In this document: in pieces, positions 36,001 through 51,000 of the stretch | How the letters are laid out: every line of letters begins with the position of its first letter | Position numbering within the stretch: the first letter of the stretch is position 1 | Assembly (NCBI RefSeq): GCF_965638725.1 | Contig: NC_134951.1 | Location: forward strand, 31,379,746 to 31,443,745 | Origin: Aptenodytes patagonicus | Taxonomy: Eukaryota > Chordata > Aves > Sphenisciformes > Spheniscidae | Direction: 5' to 3' | DNA length: 64,000 bases | Notes under the pieces: model-generated | The model's input: the letters and a program-made list of their open reading frames with translations, nothing else | Database searches by the model: none | What the model was told of the DNA's origin: nothing | Made by a program: the position numbers and the translations under genes

Positions 36001-39000
36001 TGAGCAATGCTACAACGACTTTGAAACAGAACAAATTCAGGAATGCCTCAGTAATCACGCTGAACGCATCCTGTAACTGTCATAGCTGCAGATGTATCTT
36101 TGCTCACTGCTCTTTCCTGCCTTGCTGAACTCGGTTCACATTGCTTTCATTCTTCCTTTTTTCATCATCCTGTTCTTCACAGTTTTCCTTTCACCCTGCT
36201 ATCCTGTATGATTTTCCATGGACCCAAATCATGTCCTCTTATGCTATGACCCTTTATGTATTTGTCCAGGAGCAGAACTTTTCTTGTCTAGTAGGAGTTG
36301 AAATAGCCATGTCAGCCTCCAGCTGAATGGCTGTACTCTACTCTATGGCCAAAGAAGGTGATGCACTCTGGTCTCCACATGAGAGAGAACCTAACTGACC
36401 AGTAGCTGTCCTTCACAGCTGGTTTCCTGAACATTTCCAGGAGCCAAAAGGCGGCCCAGGGCCAAGGAAAGAAAGCAAAGCAGAAGAGGGAGGGCTATAA
36501 ACAGATAGAACAAGGGAACGAAGGACAGAGAGGAGAGATGAGCCTTGTTCCGGCTCTTCTGCAGCCTCTGCTGCTAGTTGCTAGCCAATAATAAGTCAGC
36601 GTGGTTGAAGTTTGTTGTTCTCAGCTTAATCTGTATCTTTTGTTGCCTTCCTTGTCTTTAGGGTTTTGTTAACATTGACTCTGTCTTTGCCATGGTCTGA
36701 GTGCATGCACACAGTTAGGTATCAGTCAGCTGACAGGTTATAGCAGCTTGTTGCAGCTGTTGTAATTTTATCTTTTATCTAGTGATCACCATAGCCAGTG
36801 CCTCTAATGCACACTTACAGGAGCTACCCATGGGTAGGATATGGTTTCATGGATTATTACAAAATGATTCTACTCCATGTATGGAGCTGCATCTCACAGC
36901 TAATGCACAACTGAGAACAGGTATGAAGCCAAGCCTGTAAATCTCTCAAACCATGTAAAAATCACTGTGGCAATAGGTAGATTCCAGCTTCCACTTGGAG
37001 CACCATCCCAGAGCAGAAGGGTATAGCTAGGATCCAGAACAACCCTGCAGACAGAGTGATGCTAATGCATCTAGAAGGGGTGGGCGGTTATCTATTTGTA
37101 GGTTAGACCATTCAGCCTCACCTTTCAAAAATGCTGCTCTCCTTGGTGAAGAAACTTCTTCTGCTTCCTTTAGTCACTGCTGTCACCATGGCAGATTTTG
37201 GCAGCTAGAAGGTGTCACCTTCCTTGAGCAACCTCAATTTGCCAGCCTTTTGCAAGTGTTTGCTTGCCAGTGGCAAACGGGTAGCAACAACACTTCATAT
37301 GCAACAGATTTCAGGACAATGGGGATGACTGTTCTGTCACACAGATAGCTGGCAGTTCTGCTTCCTGTGCTGCTAATTTAGTCCATACAAATGATCCCAA
37401 AACTAGTAACAAAGCAGAAATTATGACCCTATCAGCTAAGGAAACATGGTTGCCAAGAGAGAAGACTTAACCACTCTTAAGTTTCTCTTCTAAAAGTGGG
37501 TGGATAATACCCTTCCTTGTGGGTATTCTAGAAATTCTGAATATTTCCAAAGGATTTTAGTCCAATTCCATGATTCAGTTTTCACCATAAACAATGTCTT
37601 AGAAAACTGTGCAGGCATCACACACCCATACTGGCGCTCTCTTGTTTTCATGCTTTAGGTTTTTAAGCTCAAATATCAGGAGTTACAGTTTTGAGGTTTT
37701 TCAGTCCAGGTAGGTAACATAATCCTGTTAAAGAGAGACAGAGCACTGGTGCTGCAAATGTTGAGTATTAAAATTAGCATGAGTCATCCCGTTCTGTTTA
37801 TTAACCTGACTTCCTTCTTAGTCACTCAGCATAACTGTTCTTTCTCATCTCATCAGGGAGCAAACATTTCCATCACCCTGGCCTGAACTCTGGAATAGTA
37901 CAGACAGTCTACAGCATATTCCACCTTCACAAACAAATGTAAAGCTTCAGTAATACTATGACTCAACGAAAAAGTAATGCTTCTTACTGCCTTTTACCCA
38001 GAGTGCCAAGGCCTTCAAGTATATAGAGTGGTCGCTGTGTAAATGGACTGAATTATATATTGTTGAAGCAGTTGATGGGCATCCAGCAAACCCTGTCTGA
38101 ATTAAAGGCTATTTATTCAATGGGGCTCTCACACTTTCATTGGTAGAAATGGTATATACTGCACATGAGAAAATGTGAAGTGGGCTGGCCTTCTACCGAC
38201 GCTGCTGAACTCCACAAGAATGCTGTATTATTTGCAGAGACCTCGCTCAGAAGCAGTGCATACAACTGTCTGCACTTCCCACATTTTTACCTCATTGGCA
38301 TAAAACAAGTAGTCAAAGAGGGGGAAAAAAGCCCCCTTGTCTTTCTGTCTGCAAGTTTCCAAACTAAAATATGCATACACAGCTTACTTGTTGTTTTTTT
38401 TTTCTTCCCCCCAGCTTATTATTAATACAGCTAGCCACTTAAAATTTTGGAAATTATTTTCTTAGGAGCTGCAGAAATTAATACTACCAGACTTAAAGTC
38501 ATGATACACGTTCAGAAACAGCTGACAAAGCAAGAAAACTGATGACTGACAGAATTATAGGAAATTCTGCTAAAAGATTACGATTCATAGGAAGTTTTCC
38601 TTTTTATGCTGATTTGCCAGGTGTATAAATGTGTGTACTGAAGTAATCACGTTGTTAGGGGAGTGGAGGCTGGAACCAGCATATCAACTTTTGAGTAAGG
38701 AGACTTAGCCACCTATCCACCCTTTCTAGAAGTGCATGTAATGTTCTTTGAAAAGAACAAAGCAAGAAGGAAATGTTTCAATGGAAGTCTCATGTTTATT
38801 TCTTCACCTACTGAAGATTTTTTCTTTTAATGATGGGAGGATTTTTTGGTGGGGGCATGCCCCTGAAGGGAAAGTCCCAGTGTAGTGTTCACATGGGTGG
38901 CAAGCCAAGCCAATGTATAACTGCCATTGTGAGATGCTACAACTCAGTATCACTGATGAATTAGCTGCATAGTCAGAACTCATTTCTTTTAAAAAAACCA

Positions 39001-42000
39001 GCATTGCCTAGTGAGGGAAAAAAATTGTTCTAATTATTTCCTATTAAAAAGGAATTTTAGAAAAAAATCCTGTGGTTTCGGCAATCAATTTATTAAATCT
39101 TACATAACTGTGTAGAAGAAAGGTTTTATATAAAGTGCTTTCTAAACTAATCCCCGACAGAAAGCCCTTTCACATCTGCTGGCTGCTAAGAATACTTCTG
39201 AGTCTTTCATCAGTCTAATTCTGTCTGGATTTGACAGGATTATATGAAGGCAAACATAAAGAGCTAGACGATTAGCTTTTCCTAAATCTTTCAAAACTTC
39301 AGGATAGTGAAAATGGGAGTAAGAAATTTGTAAAGAAATTAAATTACTCTATACAATATGTTTTTTATTTTGAAATGAAACTGATATGATTCTAGAAAGT
39401 GATTTAAAGAAAATATTCCTTCCTGTGCAAACTAAACGTTCATGAATGGCGATAGAACAAGGGCATGCTCATGCTAAACCACTCCTGGCCCAAGTTAAAC
39501 AGACTTGGCACTCTCTTTGATGCTTCCAAAGAGATATTTAATTTATTTATATGTTAGCTCTTTCCATGACCTCTGACTATTCTTTTGAGAGACATCCTTT
39601 TTTCTCTTCTATTTTTCATGGCCCATATAATGCTTTAGTTTATACAGGAGAGAACTATTCAGTGAGAATCTCAGAAATTGGCCCGTAAGTGATAGAATTA
39701 CAAAAGATTCATTGTAGAAGGAAGAGTTCTTTGCAAATAAATGTATTTGTATTACAGATGTTCCATATATTTTTCTTTGAATCTACTTATCTGTATGTGG
39801 TTGTAATTAGAACAAGGCAAACAGGAGGTGCCAGCAGTGTATAATATATTATCAGTCTTACCAAATAGCAGCCTGTCAAAACATCTGCGTACAGAATAAG
39901 AAGGTGGTAAATTGTGCATATGGGTGCTTATATGCATGCATGGCTGAGTACGTTTATTGAAATGTCTCAAAGCTTTAGGCTTTGAACAAAGGAACGTAAA
40001 AATACATGATAAATAGTTAAGTGCTTTTTCTGTCATACAAAGGCCCATTTTTGCATAACGTACTACTTAATACAAGTGGAAAATTTGCTCTAAGATCATG
40101 TTATGAATGATATGTAATGCTTCTGTTTAAAAACATGCAAGGCACCACATAAATGCAATATAAACATGAAGTATGTTAATGAAATTATTACAAAAAATTT
40201 ACACCTTAAAGACTAAATTTTAAAATGTATTTACTCTGGTTAGCAAATTATGTTTTCTTGCCATGAAGTTTTAGGAATGTTAAGTCAGTAAACTTTAAAA
40301 TACTTTTATAAGTAGTAGAAGTATTTTATCTAGATTTGTTTTTCACTCTGTATACCTGTCAAATGCAGAACTTGTATGTTTTGCATGCTGCACCAGCAAG
40401 ATTTCAGCATTTTATAATAAAAAGTTAAACTTCCAATGAACCTCATTAGCTCTCTTATAGTCTGTTCACTTTCGCTTAACTTGTTTGATCAGTTTTCATA
40501 TTACTTCATTTTTGGTCATTTTAAAACACTGGGCCAAACCCCCAGACTCTGAATCCTAGAGTAGCTGCACTGAAACTGTGGGAGCAGTATCAGTAAATGT
40601 CTGTTTAAAAGCTGGCTGCAGTTACTTTGCAGGGGAAAATTGTTTCCCGAGCCACTTCATTAAATACTTGCTGGCTTTGGACTAATTCAAAATTTTGTTA
40701 TGCATGTTTTTTCTTATGAACTTGATTATTCACAGTTCAAAACCCAGTCACCATGGACAATGAGTTACAGAGACTGAATGCCTGAATCCCTTCAAAGTAC
40801 TGCCTTTCTTTTTCAAAAAAGTACCTGGTTGTATCATACCAGCAAGCTGGAATACCCTTACCTGACTGAGTACCCAAATGCTGGGCAGTGTAAAACAGGA
40901 TACCATCTGGAGACAGAGGCTGAAACTGTAGTTTGATATGGGTCTTATGCCGGATATAAAAGGGTGCAAATGACATCCATGATGATTCATTACTTCTGAA
41001 AGATGGATCACTAATGGAAATATCTGAAAAATACAAGAGGAAATGTCTTCTGAAAGATATTTTGGGAGGACTGCATTATTATGGCACCAGTTGTCCACAG
41101 TTATTTTGTAGAGTTCATAAATGAAGTACATAATACTTCCTATTCTTCCCTTTCCAAAGACTAAAAATAACCTAGATACAGAACAAAACTTAGATAATAG
41201 CAAATCAATGCCATTTTGTCTTCTATGTGCCTTATTTTCATTAACAATCAAGCCCGTAGTTGTAATGCAAAATAAGTGTGATCTTGTTAGTGTTCATTTT
41301 CAAATAAATATAAGTGTAAATTTTACATTGTTTAAAAATTCAAACGCAAAATACTTTTTCAGGAGTCAGAATAAATGTTTATTTCTTCACCATACAGATG
41401 AAAATCTTAGTGGAGGATTTTTAATGAATTGTTTTGTGTGTCATAAGAATGTACATTTTAAGTGGAATGTGTTCATTAATTGCTGCTGAAATTTGTTTTT
41501 AGGATAATCATACTGAGATGCTTGATAATTCAAATTGTCCTATCATACTGAAATGGAGCACTTTCACACAATTACAGTGAACATAAAATGTACACTTTTG
41601 AGCTATACACAACTTCATCATTCTGTCTTAGCACTTCCCTCAGTGCTGATTGTTCATATACCCCTAAGAAATTGGGCTGGTTAAACTTCCTTCAGCCAAC
41701 TGATTAATGATTATACTTTTCAATGCTGTTTATGTCACTTCAAACTGTTTCCAATTTTCCCCACTATAATGACATTACATATTTGAGATATAATTGTGTT
41801 AGTTATTAGCTAATTCATTATCGTGTGGTGGTGAGTTTGCTGTATTTATGGGTTCACTGGAATAAGTCAAGCTATTTAGATGTGCAGGGTACATTTAGAC
41901 CTGTGTGTGATATGCCCTTTTTACTACTTAGTTAACAGCAGTACTAAATTCCTGAACTGTAAGTGCTGCCCCCCTCACTTTTCACAGTTTTCCTGCTGAA

Positions 42001-45000
42001 GCTACGCTGTTTCTGTTCTGAGGCAATCTGTCTTCATTTTGGTGCTCCCAATTTCATAGTTTTATAGTAACTCGCTTTCAGTCAAAAATACCTTCAAGAT
42101 GTCCTTGCAGTGCATTCCTAGGCAACCTTCTGCTATCTTTCCACACTCGTTTTCTGCATAGCGTCTGCTCGTGAATCCACAGCCATCCAGTTGCACCTTG
42201 TATTGCCTATTGCAGATGGGCCTCAGTTATTAGACTGGTATACAGTCAGCATGCTGCCAGACTTTGTAATTTGTCTATTTGTCACACCACCTCTCTCAGA
42301 ATAGGGCTCAAGGTGTTCCTGGTGGACTGTGTCCAGCGGACAGATGCACCGTTATACAGGATCCAGATCTCTCACCTGTTATCAGCATAATGACTTGAAG
42401 ATGCGTCTTGAATGTGTAGCAACAATACAGCTGGCCTTTTTGTTCACTTCCCCCACTAGATTACAGTTAATACTTCTGAGGAAGGTGTATGGATTTAACC
42501 TCACAAATTCTCAGTAAGTCTAAAAGTAATTTTTAAACTCTGGAATATCAATTATAATGGATTTATGAAATGCTCAAATGATCAGAATCAGGCTTTTGAT
42601 GAGCTGTTATTCAACCTATGTATATATTCTCATTCAAACACATTACATTAACAAATCACTCCCATCCTAAGCATCATAATAGCTGTTATGATATCAAGGC
42701 TAGGCAGTGTCTGTAGTAATATATTACATAATGTCAGAAATGTGAAGTTCCCGGCATCTATATTTAAAAGCTGACAGAAATAAAAATAGTTTTAAGAGTA
42801 GCAATTACCCTGGAAGATAAATAGTAATAAAACTTGCTAAACAGAATAGGTGACGTAATTTAGATCACTAAAACTTATAAACACTATCAGGTACAAAAGA
42901 CAAAATAATACTTAATAATTGTCCTATGGACTGTTAGGTGCTTGAATTTTTTTCAGTAGGTAAGAGACAATGTTCTCCGTTAGTAGGTAAAGATGTAATC
43001 TCTATACTTATGTCTTCATATTTAAAAATAAATCAGAAATAATAATTCATTTTGTACATAGACATTTTTGCTTTATGCATCATTTGGAAGTCAGTCTTCT
43101 CTTAGCAAATTTTTGCACAGCAAGACTTGCATATGGAGGAACTGTGCCACAGCGGTCAATCTTATATTAAAATATGCTGCTGCTTAAAAGGTCATACCAG
43201 GTGAAGTGTACAATTAGGCATCTGAAAGTCTTCATGTCAGACTCAGTTTCACTTTGTCAATGTAGTTAATTCTTTACTGCTTATGAAGGAAGCATGGACA
43301 ATGACTGGTGTGAAAGCAAAATGATCAGCTGCAGCAGGACTGAAATGCTACATTGCTTATCACTGGAAGGTATATGAAAGGAAGATTGCTATGATAAAAA
43401 GCCTTGGAGGAGAGAGAGAGAACAAGGATGAAAAAGGTGATTTTATAGTATCACTCAGAGAATGAATTAAATCCATGGCTTTACATTACAGAGTATTAAA
43501 AAATAACACCCACGTCTTCAGCAGCAGATGTCAGAATGCTTTAGAAAGGAGGTATTATCCTGATTTATAGATATAAAATAAAATACTCTATTTAATAGAC
43601 TTCATTCTGAAAATTCCAAGATGCAAATATTTTATTCCCGTTTTGCTAAAAAAGTGGTTTTATAGAATCATAGAATCATTAAGGTTGGAAAAGACCTCTA
43701 AGATCATCGAGTCCAACCGTCAACCCAACACCACCATGCCCACTAAACCATGTCCCTAAGCGCCGCATCTACACGTCTTTTAAATACTTCCAGGGATGGG
43801 GACTCAACCACTTCCCTGGGCAGCCTCTTCCAATGTTTAACCACTCTTTCAGTAAAGAAATTTTTATTCCCAATAAATATACCTGAACAAATGTCAGAAA
43901 AAAACCCATATTTTGCCACAAAGCAGCAGGACTAACTACAGGAAGTACTAGAATGACTTCTAATTTGCTTGTAAATTCTCTGTAGAACCTGTAAGTACTG
44001 CTTATATGCATGGGAAAGATCTGACTTGACAGGTACATGGAAATGTGCACCTGTATCTCAGAACAGAATGCTCTAACTGTATTGCAGTGCACAGAGATGA
44101 TTAATACAAAATTTCATTTTTGCAAAATTGCATCTATAGATAGACAAATTTTTAAGGTGAAGAATAAGACAACTTAAGCTTTTCAATTTGCTTTTATGGC
44201 AGGCATATGCAAAACTAACATGTTGTGTCAAATGCTGAGGTATTTTACTGTTGTTTTCTTGGCAACAACCTTTTTTTCCCACCTAAGATGAGAAAATAAG
44301 AAGCTTGGCGAAACTTGCACAAGACAGTTCCTGTATTACATATGCTTACTCCAGAGAAACTCTTTTCTAAAACAAATGAGGTGAATGGATGCCTTTGCCA
44401 ATCCTATAACCTAGATTTGTAGGACTTGTGCTGTGTAACTATTACATTACCCGCTAGAGCGCTCAGCACTGTGGTGCATTGTAAGCACAACAGGCATTTA
44501 AGCAAATATTTCTGTTCTGTATCTGATTAATGACTCACTTTTCTAAGCTGAGTACTAGTATCTGATGAAGCTACGTATTTCTAAATGATACAAAGACAAA
44601 CTCTAAATCCCTTTAGACCAGTTAGATCTATGGGAACACAAAGTTCCTGCAAGTAGTATTGCTGAAGTGTGCTTTTCTTTCCCTCTACTACGCATTAATA
44701 CCTTTCAGGTTCCTCCTGCTATCCTCATTTGATCAGCCCTGTAATGCTCACACATCCTATTCAACTGTTGTTATGAACAAATCTTTCTAGGTTATTCTTG
44801 CAGCTCAATTCCAACCACTGAAGCAGAAGTGCTTGTACACATCCCAGTCTACATTTTGATGGCATTACAATTTGATAGTTTCTTCAAGCAGCTTGTTGCC
44901 TCAAAACTTTCAGCAAGCCCATTTTGCTATTCAGCATGTCAAGGAAACTTGCAGTGGAAAAGTAAAACAGTCAACATGAAAAAAATGAGCTCAAACTCCA

Positions 45001-48000
45001 AGACGGAAGCACAGAGGCTGTGGAAGCAGGGATGGGCTACCCAGCAGGAATACAGAGCCAGTGCCGGAGTTGAACAGGGATGGAGTTAGAAGTCAAAACT
45101 CAGCAGGGGTTAAAACTGGCAAGGGATATGAAGGGAAACAAGAAGGGCTTCCAACAAGAAGGCTAAGGAAAATGTGAGGCCACTCCTCAAAGGAGTGGGG
45201 ACCTAGTGACAAAGGATGTGGAAAAAGCCAAAATACTCAAAGCCTCATTTGGTTCATTTTTTACTTGGTAAAGCCCGATCAAGCCTCCCAAGTCCCTGAC
45301 CCTGGTAGCTGAGCTTGGGGAAGTGAAACATTATCTATGGCAGAGGAAGAATTTGGGAGCACGTCAGCCAATCAGGCATACACATGGTCAGGGCGCCAGC
45401 CAGGATGCATCCCTGAGTGCTGAGGGAAATGGCCACTATCACCATGAGGCTGCTCACTATCAATAAGCTCTGAAAAGTCATGGCGATCACAGGAAGTTCC
45501 TGATGACTGGAGGAAGGCAAAACATCATGGTTTGGATGGATGGGTCAGTCTGTGATACTAACTAGCTGTATCAGTTTGCTTTTCTTCTCTCAAATGCTTT
45601 TTGCAACTAAATATATCAAAAAAGATTTTTTCATAGAACTCTGTCACTTGTCACCATAAATCTACTGTCCTGACCACAAGCCTTAATTTTGTCTCAGTAT
45701 TTGTTTTGTTTTGGTGGTGTTAGAAGCCAGGCTTACAGTCAAGGAGCTTACCGAGGGCTGGGAGCTGGGAGCCAGAGGCCAGGAGTGATATAACATCACT
45801 GGCAGGGCAGAGGCCTCTCCAGCCAGGGCCCTACTGGAGTGAGGCGAGCAGGACAGGCCCAGGGGGGAGCAGCCAGGTCAGCTCCAGAGACCAGACGACC
45901 AGGCAGTTCCACGGTGATGAGGCAGGTGTTAAGGTCAAGCCTGCAAGTCAGTCTGTGGGTCAGAGTCCAAGCCCAGATCAACGTGGCCAGGCAAGACATG
46001 GATGTGATGCTGCTGCAGTGTAGTTCAGTGAGGGATCAAGGGCAGGAGCCTCTATTTAAAAGCTGCTCCTGAGTAATGCTGGAGGAAGCTCCTGCTGGGG
46101 CTTCTCAGCAGAGCTGTCTCCGAGACCAGACACCAGCCCCATCTCTAAGCTGGCTCTGAGACCAAGCAGACAAACCCTCAGGAAGTGGCGGGAGGATGCG
46201 CTCAGGGCCCTGGCACTTACAGTGCAACTCTAACAGGTCATTAGCAATAAACACCTGTCTGAAAGCTTTAAACTCCATGGTTAGAAATTTTCAGTGTTTT
46301 CATTCCTTCATAGACAGAGTAAGCAGCTCCACCAGTTGTTTTTTTTCATTTTGGAAAACAATGACAAATATGGCTGTATGGTAAACTTCATCTGAAGATG
46401 CAATTTGCTTAAGGTTGTAGCTCAAAGATTACTGATATTGCATAGGCAATTTTTCTTTTTTCTGTGTAAATATTTGGAAAAGCTGAAAAAAAAAAAATTC
46501 ACCTTATCTAAATGGAAATGTATTTTTCTGTTGAATTATCACTTATTTAATCTTTGAAGAGCTAACTTTTCATAATTTATAAACTAGTTCATGTATAGCA
46601 AAAGAAAAAGTACAGTTCAACTTCCATTTTTAGTGCAGTAACAAGTAGCGCATGTTAACAAAAGTATCGATTATTAAGACAACTTGAATGCAACAGTTAG
46701 AACAAGGTACTCATGAAAGTGGTAATTTTGCCAGACCTGCAGCCATTAGTAATCCTTGCTGTCCCTGAAGAGGAGAGACTGAGGCAATCATTATTCTGAG
46801 CAATACTGGAACAAAAGAGTGCAATTTTGTAAGTGAAGTCTACAGTTCTGTTTGGTTTTGTTGCAGTGGAGTTGTAATCTCCACTGTTAGCTAATGAGAG
46901 ACCTAATTAGCTAAGAAGTAACATCTAGGAGCATATGGCTAAATCCCTAAAGAGATTTCTGGCTTTCCAAAGCCTAAAATAGCTATTACTAGCCAAAGTC
47001 AAAACAGTAGACCTCAGTTTTTCAGTACAACACATATTAAGAGATGAGTGCCTAAGAATAAGTCATGTGAGCCAGCAAATTGTACTGGGAGCAGCTATGA
47101 AACCTCAGTACTAGGAAATCAATTGGACCAGAAATCTGAACCTGATTCTCCTGCATCTGAGGATCTGGATATTATAGCCAGGATATGCATAATTTCTATT
47201 TCTTCTGTCCAATGAATATTTCAGTAAACAAACATTTCCTAGAAGACATTAGACAATAGAGGAAAAAAAGAAAACCTTACATACCCAATCGTTCAGTGGT
47301 TATTATATTCTTTGAGGATATGACAGATACAGGTTCAAGTATTTGCATCATGATAGTGAAAGTGAATGCTTAATCACTAGGCAATTAGGAAAATGTGATA
47401 CAAACAAAATCTACAAATGTTTAATCCATGCCTGGCTTTGGTAGTAAGCTTATTCTAGGTACTGAAATGCTCTAAGATGCTTTCAAGATGAAACCTGCAA
47501 GAAGAAACACCCAGTCTGAGATTCCCTCACTGGGACCATTTCTGCACTGGAAGCCTTCAATTGTCTAAAGACTAGGACATTAGGCGGGACTGCGAGTATC
47601 TCCGTGCAGCCTGATAAAGCAATTGGTAATGAATTAAGTATCTAAAACTTCGTTAATCTAGTTTCAAATTGAGATCTTCACTTACTCATATCTTGGACTG
47701 GATTTAGTCTGACAACAGTGCAAGTGTGCTTTGAGGAGGACCGAACTATAAGAAAGCTGGTATTCTGCATAGTGTTTATGAGAGTAATTATGTCAGGAAA
47801 ATAGATTACTATAAAATTGGAGGGGTTAATTTTGGCATTAAGACACTTACATTTAGCTGCCTACACACATTATTTATAGGCATGAAAATACCCGTTATGG
47901 TCAACTGTGACGTAAGACAGGATTCAGTTGCTTAAACATGTTTGTCACTTGCCACTGAGATGCTTTAGTGTATCCAGGCCATCCACATGGGCCTGGCTGG

Positions 48001-51000
48001 TATAACAGCAAACACAGGACCTGCTGCAGTTGGCAGGTGGAAGCTGTGAGGGATATATGGCAGCATGTAACCAGGTCCTATTTTCAGCAACTGAGTAGCA
48101 TCACTATGCAACACAGTCAACAGATCTAGAAAGAGATTCACCTTATCCTGAAGTAGCCTCCTCCAAGGCTCCATTCAATTTCCTAAATGTAGGTACCTAC
48201 TGTTATTTTTTCACAACCTCTATTGCCTTACCTTCATGTGCCATCCCAGAAAGGCACAGGTGTCCAACAGGTCCTGTGCCACATCTATGAACCCTGTCTG
48301 GATGCTTTTGGATACAAGTTTGAATGCCCGGGCATCTCAAACCGCACTAAGCATCTACATTTGGAAAAGCTTCTTATCAGCTAAATAGCTTCACTGACTC
48401 TGTTGACTAGATGTTCATCAACCATAACGGGAACTTATATATTGAACTCACATGTAGATACTTAAATCTAGGTGCCTTGCCTTTAAAACCAGTTCCTACC
48501 CTTGACACAGTTTCTAACTCTGAACACCTTTACAAAGTAAGGTAACTAGCATATTTTCAGCAAATCATTCATGCTCATAGAAGAAGTCTGAAAATAATTC
48601 TAGAGCCATCCTGCTAAGTGCTAGTTAGCTGGCTGTATCTTGTTCTTATTCAGTTGTGTAGCTGGAGGGAATGATAAGTGCGTGACTGAATTTTTATTGG
48701 GACATCATGTCACTCGTGGCTGACCTGGTGTGGAGGGCATTACTGTTGTATTGCATATCAATTCCTTCATTTTGTCATGCATGCCTTCCACTTGAGTTTA
48801 TATACGATTAATCCATGGCATGTATTTAAGTAGGCAACTCACTTTATTCTACTTGACATTTTAAATTATACAGAAAAATATTACAAATGCATGTTTTCTT
48901 GTGCCTACCATGAATATTAAATTTACTGGACTGTTACTGATAAATCTGAAAGTTTAGATTGCTTTTTAGGTAAAACTTTAACAGCACCTTTTATCCTTAT
49001 AGGACATGACTTCTATAGCTACTATTTAAAGATTTTCTCGTGTTGCCACAAGGTTTCAAAAAATGATAGTGGAAAAAGAAATCTTGATGGGACCAATGTT
49101 GCTTAAATGACTAGAGAGAACACAATAGTCACTGTGACTCAAAACAACAAGCTAATAGGTGCCTGCAGTTGTCGTTTAAATGGTTAAACATAGAAACACA
49201 AGTTTCAGAATAATAACTATTAAATAGTTCGTGCATTAAGCCAGAAAATCTAACTGCATTGTCAGATAAATCCAACATATGCGTGCATGCATGTATGTGT
49301 GCTTGAGTGTTTGTACGTAAGGTGTCTTGTCATGTAAAAGTCTTGAGCTAAATCATACTGTGAATTAATTTGTCTTACAATAGCAGTCAAAATATGTCAA
49401 GTAATATTCTAGACTATGTAGAAAGAAAAAGATCTTTATAGTAAAAATTATTTCAAAAGTCAGTTTCTTCCATTTTTCATTCATTCATCATGACTATGAA
49501 GACGGATTAAATAGTTACAGAATTGTCATTACTTTTTTTTCTTTTCTGTCAGTTTATCAGGTATTTTCAAAATTTTGCTGTATTTTTGTATCAGAATAAT
49601 GGAATTTGACATCAGAATAATATCTAGAAAGTTGACTTGAGCTGATAAACGTGGCTAAAGGAAGTTGCCATTTGTTCATCAAGGAAATGGCTTTATTGCT
49701 TGACAAGTATCTCATTAAATTGAGGATAGAACAATGAAAAGCTCTTTACATTTGCTTTCTTTTCTTCAAGAGCTGTACGTTGACAGGCAGTATTTGTAGC
49801 TATGGAATTCAGAGACTAATATATAGTTGAAGAAATCTATTTATTAACTTATTTCTTTGTGAAAAAGGCAGTAGCATTCCATTATGATGCCTTGAAGTCA
49901 AGAAATTTTTTTAATACATTTTATGAAAGTATGTGGCACAAACTAATCCTGCTAAAGAAAACTGCTGAATAACTCAAAATTTATAGAAATATTGTGATGA
50001 AAACAGTGCTTAGTTTAGCCACTGGCAATTCTTCTCCAATACTGCCATCTATAGAATCTTTCAAATATTACATTGCTGATCCCTTAAATGAGAATATTAT
50101 CAGGTCTGTGAAATCTCACAGTTAACTAATCTGAAATTATAGGTCTTCTTCATTCCTCTGCAAAATCGAGTAAATTATCTAGGACATAAATATCATATGC
50201 TTAGTGTCTAGAGGAATTCTAGCTTATGAGGAAATATATCTCAGTGCTTAACAGAATGTCAGAGGAACTTCATTGACTCCAAATTTATTTTTGCTCAAGT
50301 TTTCCACTGCCTTGAGTGATACTGTTTATGTCAAGAGGAGAGACTTGATTTAATCCATTAAAATAAATGGCAAGAAAAAGAAAAAAAAGATAAGCCACAA
50401 ATGTTTGGATGCTAGAAGATTACTTCAGGGAGATGCCATATATAGCTGTTGTGTTAAACTTTTCTCTAAACCATTATTGGCCACTGCTAGAGACAGGATT
50501 ACTGGCCTCACACAGGGACACTGTTCTTATAAGAGGAATAAGATGCTGAGATACAATTTAGTAGAGATTAGAATATAATTGCAGACAGTCATCATGGATA
50601 ACATGTCTGTATTTTTAATGTTCACATCTCTTAATAATTACTAGTTGTGAAAAAGATATTGTGTTCACATATATAATAATGATGTCCTATAAATCAAACT
50701 ACCTGCAGCAAAAGGGTTTTAGACTGTTGCTTCTTCCCCAGGAAGAATCATCCTTGACACTCGATCTTGGCCACTTTTTCTCACAGTAGTAATCACACTG
50801 AAGCCAATAGATCTACTGTGTACTTGCAGGAGAGCTGAAACAACCAGGTCCTTAGAGATTTCTCCCTCTTCAGAAACCCTCTGAGATATCTAATTACAAA
50901 GGTACTCATTGGGCCAAGTGGAATACGCTGGAATTTGGTGTTCAAAGCCATGCAGTAGACTCTCCCAGACAAAGTGCTGGGAGCTGGAGCCTCTTGTTGG

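Larger units (their letters stand above)
30086..40861 (-). other. EYS last intron (10.8 kb)
   Basis: GT-AG intron between the two laminin G exons. Contents: a decayed DIRS-like retroelement (about 31.3-34.9 kb, antisense to EYS), a CR1 3' end (35306-35414), and a purine-rich block (about 36440-36545). Otherwise it is AT-rich sequence without coding signal. No EYS exon was seen within it. Confidence 0.85.

Noticed and set aside
41121..41489. 122-codon + strand open frame next to the EYS exon
   Set aside because: AT-rich, no recognisable motif, partly antisense to intron sequence beside the exon; likely chance.
45796..46072. Short overlapping open frames on both strands in the GC-rich block
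   Set aside because: GC-rich sequence gives long stop-free runs by chance. No domain, start context or splice support.
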